DNA of 8,595 bases from NCBI GenBank assembly GCA_030598905.1, contig JAUVPA010000069.1:1-8595 (forward strand). The letters are read 5' to 3'. This DNA comes from Acidimicrobiia bacterium (GTDB taxonomy: Bacteria; Actinomycetota; Acidimicrobiia; Spongiisociales; UBA5794). Positions 1 through 6,427 of this stretch are shown one piece after another. Both the position numbers and the translations under genes were made by a program. The notes under the pieces were generated by a model, which had not been told where the DNA came from, made no database searches, and was given only the letters and a program-made list of their open reading frames with translations. The number at the start of each line of letters is the position of its first letter. Within the stretch, counting starts at the first letter, position 1.

Positions 1-255
1 CTCCTCGCCGGCGACATCGGCTCAGTGCCGCAGAAGGAGCTTCCGTATCTCCGGCCCGATGTCTTGCTCGTCCCGCACCACGGCTCGGGCACGTCCGACC
101 TCAACTGGCTGCGGGCAACGGTGGGCGACGAAGCGGTGATCAGCGTCGGCATCAACACCTACGGTCACCCCTCTCCGGAGGTCGTGGACGCGCTGGTCGG
201 CACGGCCGTCAGAACGACGCGTGAACACGGCGACGTCGTCATCGACCTCGGCTAG
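1..255 (+). CDS. comEC: ComEC/Rec2 competence protein, C-terminal metallo-beta-lactamase-like end (5' truncated)
   Basis: The reading frame is open from base 1 and ends at TAG 253-255, giving the last 84 residues of a larger protein. ComEC is the inner-membrane channel through which single-stranded DNA enters the cytoplasm during natural transformation. Its C-terminal part is a metallo-beta-lactamase-fold domain that may act as a nuclease on the non-transported strand. The fragment begins with LLAGDI (Asp at fragment residue 5), followed by DVLLVPHHGSGTSD (His 26 and 27) and ISVGINTYGHPSPEV, the order expected for the end of this domain. An in-frame GTG at 25 is internal, because the conserved LLAGD lies upstream of it. 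The membrane part is outside the window, so competence cannot be judged. DUF664 and holA follow on the same strand; comEC next to holA is a common bacterial order and supports the call. Confidence 0.88.
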   Translation, partial: LLAGDIGSVPQKELPYLRPDVLLVPHHGSGTSDLNWLRATVGDEAVISVGINTYGHPSPEVVDALVGTAVRTTREHGDVVIDLG

Positions 256-266
256 CGTCGCGGGCC

Positions 267-767
267 ATGAAGGTACGAGAGACACCGAAGAACGGTGACG
301 AGCGCGAAACTTTGATGGCCTTTCTGGACAACAATCGGGCCGTGATGGTGTGGAAGCTCGACGGACTCACCGAGCAACAGGCCCGCCAGGCGGTTGTCGA
401 GTCCGGAACCAGCGTTGGCGGCGTCGTCAAACATCTCGCATACGTCGAACGGTGGTGGTTCGACGACTTCTTCGCCGGAAACGACGTCGAGTACCCGTGG
501 ACCGAGTACGACCCCGACGCCGACTTTCGGCTCGATGACGGAGAGGGGATCGCCGACGTGATCTCATTGTACGAAGCCGCCGTTGCCCGCTCCAACGACA
601 TCGTCGTGTCGGTGGAGATGGATTCTCTATCGCAGCGTGATCGCGGCGGCACCCGGCACTCGATGAGGTGGATCATCGGCCATATGATCGAGGAGACCGC
701 TCGTCACGCCGGTCACGCCGACCTGGCCAGAGAGCTGATCGACGGCACGACCGGCTACCTCCCGTAG
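267..767 (+). CDS. DinB-fold / DUF664 family protein, probable metal-binding four-helix protein
   Basis: A 166-residue protein of the DinB/DUF664 type, a four-helix bundle related to the thiol-dependent S-transferase and maleylpyruvate isomerase fold. No specific reaction can be assigned. The family signature is visible twice: VVKHLAYVERWWF (residues 53-65, His56) and MRWIIGHMIEETARHAGHADLARELIDG, given here in pieces (residues 133-146, then His147, His150, then ADLARELIDG at 151-160). His56 with His147 and/or His150 are the likely divalent-metal ligands. The length is normal for the family. It starts 11 bases after comEC and ends 10 bases before holA, so it is probably co-transcribed with both. 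No Shine-Dalgarno site precedes ATG 267. Its place between comEC and holA is unusual; a link to DNA replication or uptake is not supported by the sequence. It could be a detoxification or thiol-transfer enzyme. Confidence 0.85.
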   Translation: MKVRETPKNGDERETLMAFLDNNRAVMVWKLDGLTEQQARQAVVESGTSVGGVVKHLAYVERWWFDDFFAGNDVEYPWTEYDPDADFRLDDGEGIADVISLYEAAVARSNDIVVSVEMDSLSQRDRGGTRHSMRWIIGHMIEETARHAGHADLARELIDGTTGYLP

Positions 768-777
768 CGCCGCACCC

Positions 778-1755
778 ATGCCTTTCCTCGCCATCGTCGG
801 ACCCCGGGATGCAGGACCAGGGGAGCGGGAACAGATGCTCGATCGCGCCGCCGAGGTCTTTGCCGAGCACACCGGTGGTGATCACGTCCGAATCGATGTC
901 CCGGCTCGCGGGTCCGGGAGCGAGTCGGATGAGGTCTTTCGCGACGAAGTTCGTCCGATCGTGCCGGCCCTCCAGAGTGGCTCGCTGTTCGGAGGCGCCT
1001 CCGGTGTGCTGGTTGTCGACACCCAGCAGCTACTGAAGGACGAGGTGCTGGCGATCGCAGGAATGCTGGAAGCGGCCGATACGAATGGGGTTGCCGCCGT
1101 CTTCGTCACCGAGGGAACTCTGCCGGCGCCGATAAAGAAAGTCGTCGCAGATCGCGGCGAGGTCGCCACGGTGAAGAAGCTGCGCGAGCGCGACGCCTCA
1201 GAGTGGCTGGGAGCGGAGATGAAGAAACGACATCTCCGCATCGAGCAGGACGCGGCGACGGTGCTCCTCCATCGGTTCGGCTCCGATGTTGCTTCGTTGG
1301 GGCGGGCTCTCGACCAACTCGAGGTCGAGGGTGGAGATGTGACGGCCGAGGCCGTCCGCGTTCGGTTCAGCAATCGTCCCGACGAACCCATGTGGTATCT
1401 GTCCGACGCCATCACCGCGGGCAAAGAAGGCGAGGCACTGCGCCGCCTTGCCGACTTCCTCGAACACGGCCACCCGCTCGTGCTCCTCGCGTTTCTGGAA
1501 GGTGAGGTGCGCCGGCGTTCGTTGGCCCAGTCCGCGCCGGACGTCGAGACTTATGCCGATTGGGTTGGCGCCAACCCGAAGTCCTTTCCGGTGCGCAAGG
1601 TGTGGGAGCGGCGTCACCGCGTCCGGCCGGAGCACCTGTCGAGATCCCTCAATGCCCTCGCCCGGGCCGATCTCACCCTCAAGACGGAGCCGGAGCCGGT
1701 GCACAGGGTGACGCTGGAGCGCCTCACCGTTGCACTCTGCCGTTGGCTCGCTTAG
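778..1755 (+). CDS. holA: DNA polymerase III subunit delta
   Basis: A 325-residue protein with the layout of HolA, the delta subunit of the clamp loader, which opens the beta sliding clamp during its loading onto primed DNA. The N-terminal AAA+-like domain has no Walker ATP site, as usual for delta. FGGASGVLVVDT (residues 71-82), TLPAPIKKVV (114-123) and the lid/linker signature GSDVASLGRALDQLE (168-182) match the family. SDAITAGKEGEALRRL (209-224) begins the C-terminal collar domain. Family members are usually 310-345 residues, so it looks complete. The start is ATG 778, 10 bases after the DUF664 stop, with no clear ribosome site, which suggests translational coupling. The comEC neighbourhood supports the call. 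In many actinobacteria rpsT follows holA directly on the opposite strand; here about 3.9 kb of other genes lies between them. Confidence 0.93.
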   Translation: MPFLAIVGPRDAGPGEREQMLDRAAEVFAEHTGGDHVRIDVPARGSGSESDEVFRDEVRPIVPALQSGSLFGGASGVLVVDTQQLLKDEVLAIAGMLEAADTNGVAAVFVTEGTLPAPIKKVVADRGEVATVKKLRERDASEWLGAEMKKRHLRIEQDAATVLLHRFGSDVASLGRALDQLEVEGGDVTAEAVRVRFSNRPDEPMWYLSDAITAGKEGEALRRLADFLEHGHPLVLLAFLEGEVRRRSLAQSAPDVETYADWVGANPKSFPVRKVWERRHRVRPEHLSRSLNALARADLTLKTEPEPVHRVTLERLTVALCRWLA

Positions 1756-1772
1756 CCGCGGTCTGCTAGAAG
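1743..1772 (+). promoter_or_regulatory. Possible sigma-70-type promoter for the oxidoreductase-Rid-peptidase genes
   Basis: TTGGCT (1743-1748) and an extended -10-like TGC-TAGAAG (1764-1772) are separated by 18 bases. They lie at the end of holA and in the 50-base gap before the next gene. Transcription would start near 1779 and give a leader of about 26 bases carrying the strong ribosome site. Each hexamer matches the consensus at only about four of six positions, so this is a suggestion. Read-through from holA is also possible, since no terminator-like hairpin with a T-run is seen in the gap. Confidence 0.28.
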
Positions 1773-1790
1773 GTTGCCGAGAAGCCTATT

Positions 1791-1800
1791 AGGAAGGAGT
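1791..1800 (+). promoter_or_regulatory. Strong Shine-Dalgarno site deciding the GTG start at 1806
   Basis: AGGAAGGAGT contains the core AGGAG five to six bases before GTG 1806 and fixes that codon as the start. It stands out because comEC-DUF664-holA, the peptidase, greA and lepA have no such clear site in this window. Confidence 0.75.
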
Positions 1801-1805
1801 CAAAC

Positions 1806-2846
1806 GTGCCTGAGGCAGACTCATTGCGCCTGGTCCTGATGCTTCCTCAATCGAACCGGATCGTCACCCGCGACGGAGTGTTGCGGGCTGCTGAAGCAGC
1901 CGACGAGCTGGGTTTCTACGGAGTGTCGGTGCGGGATCACATCAACTTCAACGGTTGGTGGATTTCTTCAGGGATGGTCGACATCGAGGTCGAAGGCGAC
2001 GATCGGGACTTCTACGAGTCGATGCAGACCCTGGCCTTCGTTGCCGCGCGGACCGAGCGGGTGAAGCTCGCCACCTCGGTCATCGTGCTGCCCAACCGTC
2101 ATCCGGTGCTGTTTGCCAAGCAGGCTGCCACCTTGGATGTTCTGTCCGATGGTCGGCTCATCGTCGGCATCGGCGTCGGCCCTCCCAGCCGGAGCAGCTT
2201 GAAGGACACACGCCTCAGCCGCCACCGATCCAACGCTGAGAAGGACTACGACGCCTTCGATGTGCCCGGTAATCGTGGGCGGCGTGTCGACGAATACCTG
2301 GAAGCGGTCTACACGATCTGGAGTGACGAGTCGGCGACGTTCCACGGTGAGTACGTGTCATTCGAGGATCTCGACATCTTCCCCAAGCCGATACAGCAGC
2401 CTCGTCCCGAGGTCCTCATCGGCGGCAACTCGGACATTGCCCTGCGCCGGGTGGCGGCATACGGGGATGGGTGGATTCCGAGCCAGATGCCGGTGGAGGG
2501 ATATCGCGAGGCGGTCGACAAGCTCCGTTCCTACTACGCAGAGGCAAACCGGACCGGACCGAAGACACTCGGCATCAACAACTACATGACCGTCGCCGCG
2601 AGCGACGAAGCCGCGCACGAGCAGGCGTATCCGACTGTTTCGCGTGTCTTCCACTCCGAGGAGGCGTACCGAACCCGCAGCATCGTCGGGTCTCCGGAAA
2701 CCTTCGCGGCCCGCCTTCGCGACTATCGAGATGCCGGCGTCAATTGGGTCGAGGTGAGGCCTGTGTATCCCACCATCGACAACCTGATCGAACAGATGAA
2801 CATCCTCGTCGAGGAAGTCATCCCAGCCGTCAACGGTATGACGTGA
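1806..2846 (+). CDS. LLM-class flavin- or F420-dependent oxidoreductase
   Basis: A 346-residue luciferase-like monooxygenase (bacterial luciferase TIM-barrel) family protein. The family includes FMN-dependent monooxygenases and F420-dependent dehydrogenases or reductases; the actinobacterial setting makes F420 plausible but does not prove it. Visible family features are the N-terminal strand LRLVLMLPQ (7-15), AAEAADELGFYGVSVRDHI (residues 28-46), LATSVIVLPNRHPVLFAKQ (88-106), DVLSDGRLIVGIGVG (111-125) and the late-barrel block FPKPIQQPRPEVLIGGNS (192-209) followed by RRVAAYGDGWIP (214-225). The length is typical. The substrate cannot be read from the sequence. The start is GTG 1806 because of the strong ribosome site just before it. 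The stop TGA overlaps the GTG start of the Rid gene (GTGA), so the two proteins are probably made in coupled fashion and may act on one pathway. Confidence 0.9.
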   Translation: MPEADSLRLVLMLPQSNRIVTRDGVLRAAEAADELGFYGVSVRDHINFNGWWISSGMVDIEVEGDDRDFYESMQTLAFVAARTERVKLATSVIVLPNRHPVLFAKQAATLDVLSDGRLIVGIGVGPPSRSSLKDTRLSRHRSNAEKDYDAFDVPGNRGRRVDEYLEAVYTIWSDESATFHGEYVSFEDLDIFPKPIQQPRPEVLIGGNSDIALRRVAAYGDGWIPSQMPVEGYREAVDKLRSYYAEANRTGPKTLGINNYMTVAASDEAAHEQAYPTVSRVFHSEEAYRTRSIVGSPETFAARLRDYRDAGVNWVEVRPVYPTIDNLIEQMNILVEEVIPAVNGMT

Positions 2847-3265
2847 GCAACTCGGGCTCGACGAGCGGCGAGAGCATCCGCCACATCAACCTCTCCGATT
2901 GGCAAGCCACGTACGGCTTCTCGCAGGCGATTGTCATCGAAGGCGACAGAAGAAGGATGTTGCTCGCCGGTGTTGGCTCGGAGAGTCGAAGCGGGACCCC
3001 GGAACATGACGGGATGGCCCTCGAACAATGCCGCAGTGCCTGGGAGAGCATTCTTTCGGTGTTGGCGAGCGAGGGCGGCACCCACCATGACATCGTGCGT
3101 GTGCGCACCTACGCCACCGATCCCCGCTACCTGGCAGATGTCACCGCTGCCCGTCTCGAAGTGTTTGGCGAGGGCCCGTACCCGATCCATACGTTCCTGG
3201 TCGTGTCCCAACTCGCCGAGCCGGGCATGCTCGTCGAGATCGAGGTCGAAGCCGCTCTCTCGTAG
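2843..3265 (+). CDS. Rid (YjgF/YER057c/UK114) family protein lacking the RidA catalytic Arg
   Basis: A 140-residue protein of the Rid family. Archetypal RidA hydrolyses reactive enamine/imine intermediates made by PLP enzymes; related subgroups have other or unknown roles. The start GTG 2843 overlaps the preceding TGA in GTGA; the open frame continues upstream, but family similarity begins only after this point. Signature parts are LLAGVGSES (40-48), EQCRSAWESILSVLASEGG (61-79), HHDIVRVRTYATD (81-93) and the C-terminal strand MLVEIEVEAAL (129-139). By alignment from memory with E. coli RidA, Arg105 in its ARLP segment is replaced by Gln123 in VVSQLAEPG, while the Glu of the IEIEA strand is kept. 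Loss of that Arg places the protein among Rid subgroups not expected to have classical imine deaminase activity. The stop is nine bases before the peptidase start. The family call is firm; the substrate is unknown. Confidence 0.87.
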   Translation: MSNSGSTSGESIRHINLSDWQATYGFSQAIVIEGDRRRMLLAGVGSESRSGTPEHDGMALEQCRSAWESILSVLASEGGTHHDIVRVRTYATDPRYLADVTAARLEVFGEGPYPIHTFLVVSQLAEPGMLVEIEVEAALS

Positions 3266-3274
3266 GCTGCGCCG

Positions 3275-5212
3275 ATGCCACAAACAGCTCCGTACGGGTC
3301 GTGGGTCTCTCCCATCGAGGCAGCCGACACGATCGCAGGCCTGGTTGGTTTCGGTTCGGTCGTCGTCAATGGACCCGATCTCTATTGGCTGGAGCAGCGG
3401 CCCTCCGAGCAGGGCCGCTCCGTGCTGGTGCAGCGGGCGGCAGATGGCACGATCGACGATCTGACGCCCGACCCGATCAATGTGCGCACCGCGGTCCACG
3501 AATACGGCGGGGGCGCCTACGTTGTTCGCGACGGCGTCGTCCTCTTCAGCGACTTCGCCGACCAGCGGTTGTACCGGCGCGAATCCGACGGAACCATCTC
3601 GCCGATCACTCCGAAGCCGCCGCGTCCGTTGTCGCTGCGCTACGCCGACGCCGACTTTCTGCCCGATGGTCGACTGGTGTGTGTCCGTGAAGAGCATCCG
3701 GAGCAGGGAGACGCGATCAACACCGTGGTCGTGTGGCCGAACGCCGGTTCGGCCGAACCGGAGGTGATCACCGAGGGACGAGACTTCTCCGCGGCGCCGC
3801 GTGTCTCCCCCGACGGCACCCAGATTGCCTGGTTGGAGTGGGACCATCCCAACATGCCGTGGGACGGGACGGAGCTCCGCGTCGCCGGCGTGGCGGATGC
3901 CACATCGGGAACGCTGGTCGCCGGGGGAAACGAAGAGTCCATCGTCCAACCCGAATGGGCACCCGACGGATCGCTGGTGTTCGGATCCGACCGGACCGGC
4001 TTCTGGAACCTGTATCGGCACCGGGACGGTGCCACCACGCCGATCCTTCCAATGGAGGCCGACTTCGGCGATCCCCTCTGGGTGTTCCGAAGAAACTCGT
4101 ACGGCTTTCTCGGTGGGGGGCGCATTCTCACCACCTACTGGGAGCACGGCACCCAAAACCTGGCGATCGTCGACGGCGCCGGTTCGGTCCGGCGCGTGGC
4201 CGGCGACTACACCGAATACGCCGGTTTGACGACCGATGGGGAGGCGAAGGCGTGGTTCACGGGTTACCAGCCATCACGTCCGTCGCGTCTCGCCGAGTTG
4301 GATCTCGAGTCGGGAGCGGAGTCGACGATCCGCTCCAATTCGATGCCGGTCCCCGCCGAATACATCGCCGAACCGCGGGTCATCACCTTTCCCACGACGG
4401 GGGGCGACGTCGCCTATGGCGTCTTCTATCCACCGTGTAATCCGAATTTCGAGGGTCCGAAGGATGAGGCCCCGCCGCTCGTGGTTCTCGTACATGGCGG
4501 CCCGACATCCCACGTCAGTCCAGGCCTTGCCATTGACGTTCTGTACTGGACCACCAGAGGGCTCGGCGTCGTGGACGTGAACTACAGAGGTTCTTCGGGT
4601 TACGGACGTGAGTTCCGGTCCAAGCTCGACGGCCAGTGGGGGATCTTCGACGTCGACGATTGTGTCGCTGCAGCCGCCTACCTCGTCGCGGAGGGTGAGG
4701 CCGACCCCGATCGACTGGTCATCACAGGAGGAAGCGCAGGCGGCTACACGACATTGGCCGCTCTCGCATTCCGCAACCGGTTCCGAGCCGGCGCTTCGTA
4801 CTACGGCGTTGCCGACGTCGAGTTGCTTGCCGCGCACACTCACAAGTTCGAGTCGCGGTATCTCGACCGTCTCGTTGGCACCGATCGCGATCTCATGCGA
4901 AAGCGTTCACCGCTGTACTCGGCTGATCAGATCGACGTTCCCGTCATCCTCTTCCAAGGTCTCGAGGACCGCATCGTGCCGCCCGAACAGGCCGAGGCCA
5001 TTGCCGATGTCTTGCGCGAGCGTGGGGTCCCTCACGCCCATGTCATTTATGAAGGCGAAGACCACGGATTCCGAAAGGCCGAGAACATCGCGCATAGCCT
5101 CGAGTCGGAGCTGGCGTTCTACGGCATTGTGCTCGGCTTCACGCCTGCAGACGATCTACCCGAGGTACCGATGGTCGAAGCCCCAGGGGCGGTCAAGCCT
5201 GGTACGGCCTGA
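3275..5212 (+). CDS. S9 family (prolyl oligopeptidase-type) serine peptidase
   Basis: A 645-residue peptidase with an N-terminal beta-propeller (about residues 30-370) and a C-terminal alpha/beta-hydrolase domain (about 385-630), close to the acylaminoacyl/dipeptidyl peptidase branch. In this family the propeller filters substrates, so only short peptides reach the active site. Propeller hallmarks are HEYGGGAY (75-82) and WDHPNMPWDGTEL (189-201). The oxyanion segment is VHGGP (His407). The catalytic triad is Ser487 in GGSAGGY, Asp565 in GLEDRIVPPEQ and His597 in EDHGFRK, so the enzyme appears intact. No signal peptide or membrane segment is seen at the N-terminus (MPQTAPYGSW), so it is probably cytosolic and turns over oligopeptides. 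ATG 3275 follows the Rid stop by nine bases, suggesting one operon with the Rid and LLM genes. Its last 20 bases overlap the 3' end of greA on the other strand. Confidence 0.93.
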   Translation: MPQTAPYGSWVSPIEAADTIAGLVGFGSVVVNGPDLYWLEQRPSEQGRSVLVQRAADGTIDDLTPDPINVRTAVHEYGGGAYVVRDGVVLFSDFADQRLYRRESDGTISPITPKPPRPLSLRYADADFLPDGRLVCVREEHPEQGDAINTVVVWPNAGSAEPEVITEGRDFSAAPRVSPDGTQIAWLEWDHPNMPWDGTELRVAGVADATSGTLVAGGNEESIVQPEWAPDGSLVFGSDRTGFWNLYRHRDGATTPILPMEADFGDPLWVFRRNSYGFLGGGRILTTYWEHGTQNLAIVDGAGSVRRVAGDYTEYAGLTTDGEAKAWFTGYQPSRPSRLAELDLESGAESTIRSNSMPVPAEYIAEPRVITFPTTGGDVAYGVFYPPCNPNFEGPKDEAPPLVVLVHGGPTSHVSPGLAIDVLYWTTRGLGVVDVNYRGSSGYGREFRSKLDGQWGIFDVDDCVAAAAYLVAEGEADPDRLVITGGSAGGYTTLAALAFRNRFRAGASYYGVADVELLAAHTHKFESRYLDRLVGTDRDLMRKRSPLYSADQIDVPVILFQGLEDRIVPPEQAEAIADVLRERGVPHAHVIYEGEDHGFRKAENIAHSLESELAFYGIVLGFTPADDLPEVPMVEAPGAVKPGTA

Positions 5213-5669
5213 CGTCCTTGACGCGGTACGTGAATGTGCCGCCGGGCGCTTCGTAGCTGACGTCGTCACCGGGAGCAGCTCCCAGGAGTGCCGCCCCCAG
5301 CGGGCTGTCGGGTGAGGCGAGGAGCATGCCAGCGACTTTGTTCTCCGAGGGAGCGACGAAGAACTCGATTTCGTCACCATCGCCGTCAACAACGGTCGCA
5401 ACGGAGCCGATCTCGATGGCGCCGGTGTCTGTCGCCTCGCGCACTTCTGCGTTGTCGAGGACGTGGCGAAGCTGCCGGATCCTCGCCTCCATGAAACCCT
5501 GGTCGTTCTTGGCGGTGTCGTACTCGGCGTTCTCGCGAAGGTCTCCGTGCTCACGGGCCTCGGCGATACGCTGCTCGATCTGGCGACGGCCGTCCGTGGT
5601 CAGGCTTTCGTACTCGTCCTGAAGCTTTTGGTGGGCCGCCGGCGTGAGCCAGGTCGTCTGATCCGTCAT
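5193..5669 (-). CDS. greA: Transcription elongation factor GreA
   Basis: A 158-residue GreA. It enters the secondary channel of RNA polymerase and stimulates cleavage of backtracked RNA so that elongation can resume. The N-terminal coiled coil (about 10-78) carries the tip motif REHGDLRENAEYDTAKNDQG (residues 39-58), with the two metal-binding acidic residues Asp43 and Glu46 that correspond to Asp41 and Glu44 of E. coli. The C-terminal FKBP-like domain (about 84-158) includes SPLGAALLGAAPGDDVSY and ends YRVKDVRPYQA. The length is normal (E. coli 158). ATG is at 5669-5667. The 11 bases between the rpsT stop and this start lack a ribosome site, so translation is probably coupled to rpsT. The stop lies inside the 3' end of the S9 peptidase gene, and no bidirectional terminator is apparent there. 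Confidence 0.96.
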   Translation of the reverse strand: MTDQTTWLTPAAHQKLQDEYESLTTDGRRQIEQRIAEAREHGDLRENAEYDTAKNDQGFMEARIRQLRHVLDNAEVREATDTGAIEIGSVATVVDGDGDEIEFFVAPSENKVAGMLLASPDSPLGAALLGAAPGDDVSYEAPGGTFTYRVKDVRPYQA

Positions 5670-5680
5670 GAGGCGGTGGG

Positions 5681-5947
5681 TCAGTCGATGAGGGCGTGGA
5701 CGCGTTTGGTGAGCCGCGCTTTGCGCCGAGCCGCCGTGTTCTTGTGGATGACCCCGCTGGACGCAGCGCGGTCGATGCGCCTTTGAGCGAGGCGTAGAAG
5801 CTCCTCTGCCTGGGCGGAATCGCCAGATTCGGCGGCACTCATGACGTTCTTCTCTCGTGTGCGCAGCTCGCTACGCACAGCCTTGTTGCGCACGCGACGT
5901 GTTTCGTTCTGGCGGTTGCGCTTGATCTGCGACTGTATGTTGGCCAT
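5681..5947 (-). CDS. rpsT: 30S ribosomal protein S20 (bS20)
   Basis: An 88-residue small-subunit protein that binds 16S rRNA early in 30S assembly. The protein begins MANIQSQIKRNRQNETRR and ends RKARLTKRVHALID, highly basic and helical, matching the usual S20 length of 86-88 residues. The frame is open further upstream to about 5992, but ATG 5947-5945 is chosen because MANI is the conserved S20 N-terminus and a GAGGT ribosome site (bases 5961-5957, minus strand) lies about 10 bases before it. Position next to divergent lepA is a common bacterial arrangement. greA follows by 11 bases on the same strand, so both are probably one transcript that joins ribosome supply with transcription elongation. 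Confidence 0.96.
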   Translation of the reverse strand: MANIQSQIKRNRQNETRRVRNKAVRSELRTREKNVMSAAESGDSAQAEELLRLAQRRIDRAASSGVIHKNTAARRKARLTKRVHALID

Positions 5948-5982
5948 GCGGCAAAGACCTCGAAGTGGTGGGAACGGCGGGG

Positions 5983-5991
5983 AGAATAGCA
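5983..5991 (-). promoter_or_regulatory. Possible extended -10 promoter for rpsT-greA
   Basis: On the minus strand the sequence TGC-TATTCT (bases 5991-5983) resembles an extended -10 element. It lies 35 bases before the rpsT ATG, which would give a leader of about 29 bases that includes the GAGGT ribosome site. No convincing -35 element is seen at the usual distance. The 93-base divergent region 5948-6040 must also hold the lepA promoter. On the plus strand TTGACT at 6013-6018 resembles a -35 element but has no matching -10 before the lepA ATG, and lepA shows no Shine-Dalgarno site. Confidence 0.35.
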
Positions 5992-6040
5992 ACGCTCAGC
6001 CGGTATCACTGGTTGACTGTCCGCTCTCGACTTCTCACTC

Positions 6041-6427
6041 ATGAACATTCGCAACTTCAGCATCATCGCCCACATCGACCACGGAAAGTCGACGCTGGCA
6101 GATCGTATCTTGGAGAGAACGGGAGCCATATCCGAGAGGGACATGCGCGATCAGGTTCTCGACGAGATGGACCTCGAACGCGAGCGTGGCATCACGATCA
6201 AGGCCAACGCGGTGCGGCTCGACTACGAGGCGGAGGACGGTGAGACCTATCGGCTGAACCTCATCGACACACCCGGCCACGTCGACTTCTCTTATGAGGT
6301 GTCGCGGAGTCTGGCGGCGTGCGAGGGGGCGCTGCTCGTGGTGGATGCATCTCAGGGTGTTGAAGCGCAGACCCTGGCCAATGCGTATCTGCGATTGAGA
6401 GTGGTCTCGAGATCGTTCCCGTCGTGA
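6041..6427 (+). CDS. lepA: LepA N-terminal GTPase fragment (frameshifted)
   Basis: This 128-residue open frame begins at ATG 6041 with MNIRNFSIIAHIDHGKST, carrying the P-loop (residues 10-18). It continues with MDLERERGITIKAN (43-56, switch I) and DTPGHVDF (76-83, G3/switch II). Authentic LepA sequence ends at ANAYL (113-117); the last 11 residues (RLRVVSRSFPS) are out of frame. As read, the product lacks the NKID base-recognition motif and could not be a working GTPase. Confidence 0.85.
   Translation: MNIRNFSIIAHIDHGKSTLADRILERTGAISERDMRDQVLDEMDLERERGITIKANAVRLDYEAEDGETYRLNLIDTPGHVDFSYEVSRSLAACEGALLVVDASQGVEAQTLANAYLRLRVVSRSFPS

Noticed and set aside
2471..2842. Upstream extension of the Rid frame into the oxidoreductase gene
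   Set aside because: The extra 124 codons overlap conserved LLM sequence in another frame and have no Rid similarity; GTG 2843 in the GTGA overlap is the sensible start.
3396..3419. Perfect 9-base inverted repeat with a 6-base loop (AGCGGCCCT/AGGGCCGCT)
   Set aside because: It lies inside the peptidase coding region, has no T-run and is readily explained by GC-rich codon use. Without conservation data it is not a supported terminator or attenuator.
2723..4156. Long open frame on the minus strand (477 codons) opposite the Rid and peptidase genes
   Set aside because: It is antisense to two genes with clear family motifs and catalytic residues. Its translation shows no recognisable domain, and long antisense open frames are expected in GC-rich coding DNA.
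5948..5992. Longer S20 reading from an upstream non-ATG start
   Set aside because: The extra 15 residues do not resemble S20; MANI at 5947 is the conserved N-terminus and has a GAGGT site at proper spacing.
6386..6427. Programmed -1 ribosomal frameshift in lepA
   Set aside because: No X XXY YYZ slippery sequence is present at the shift point, and LepA is not known to need recoding. An indel is the simpler explanation.
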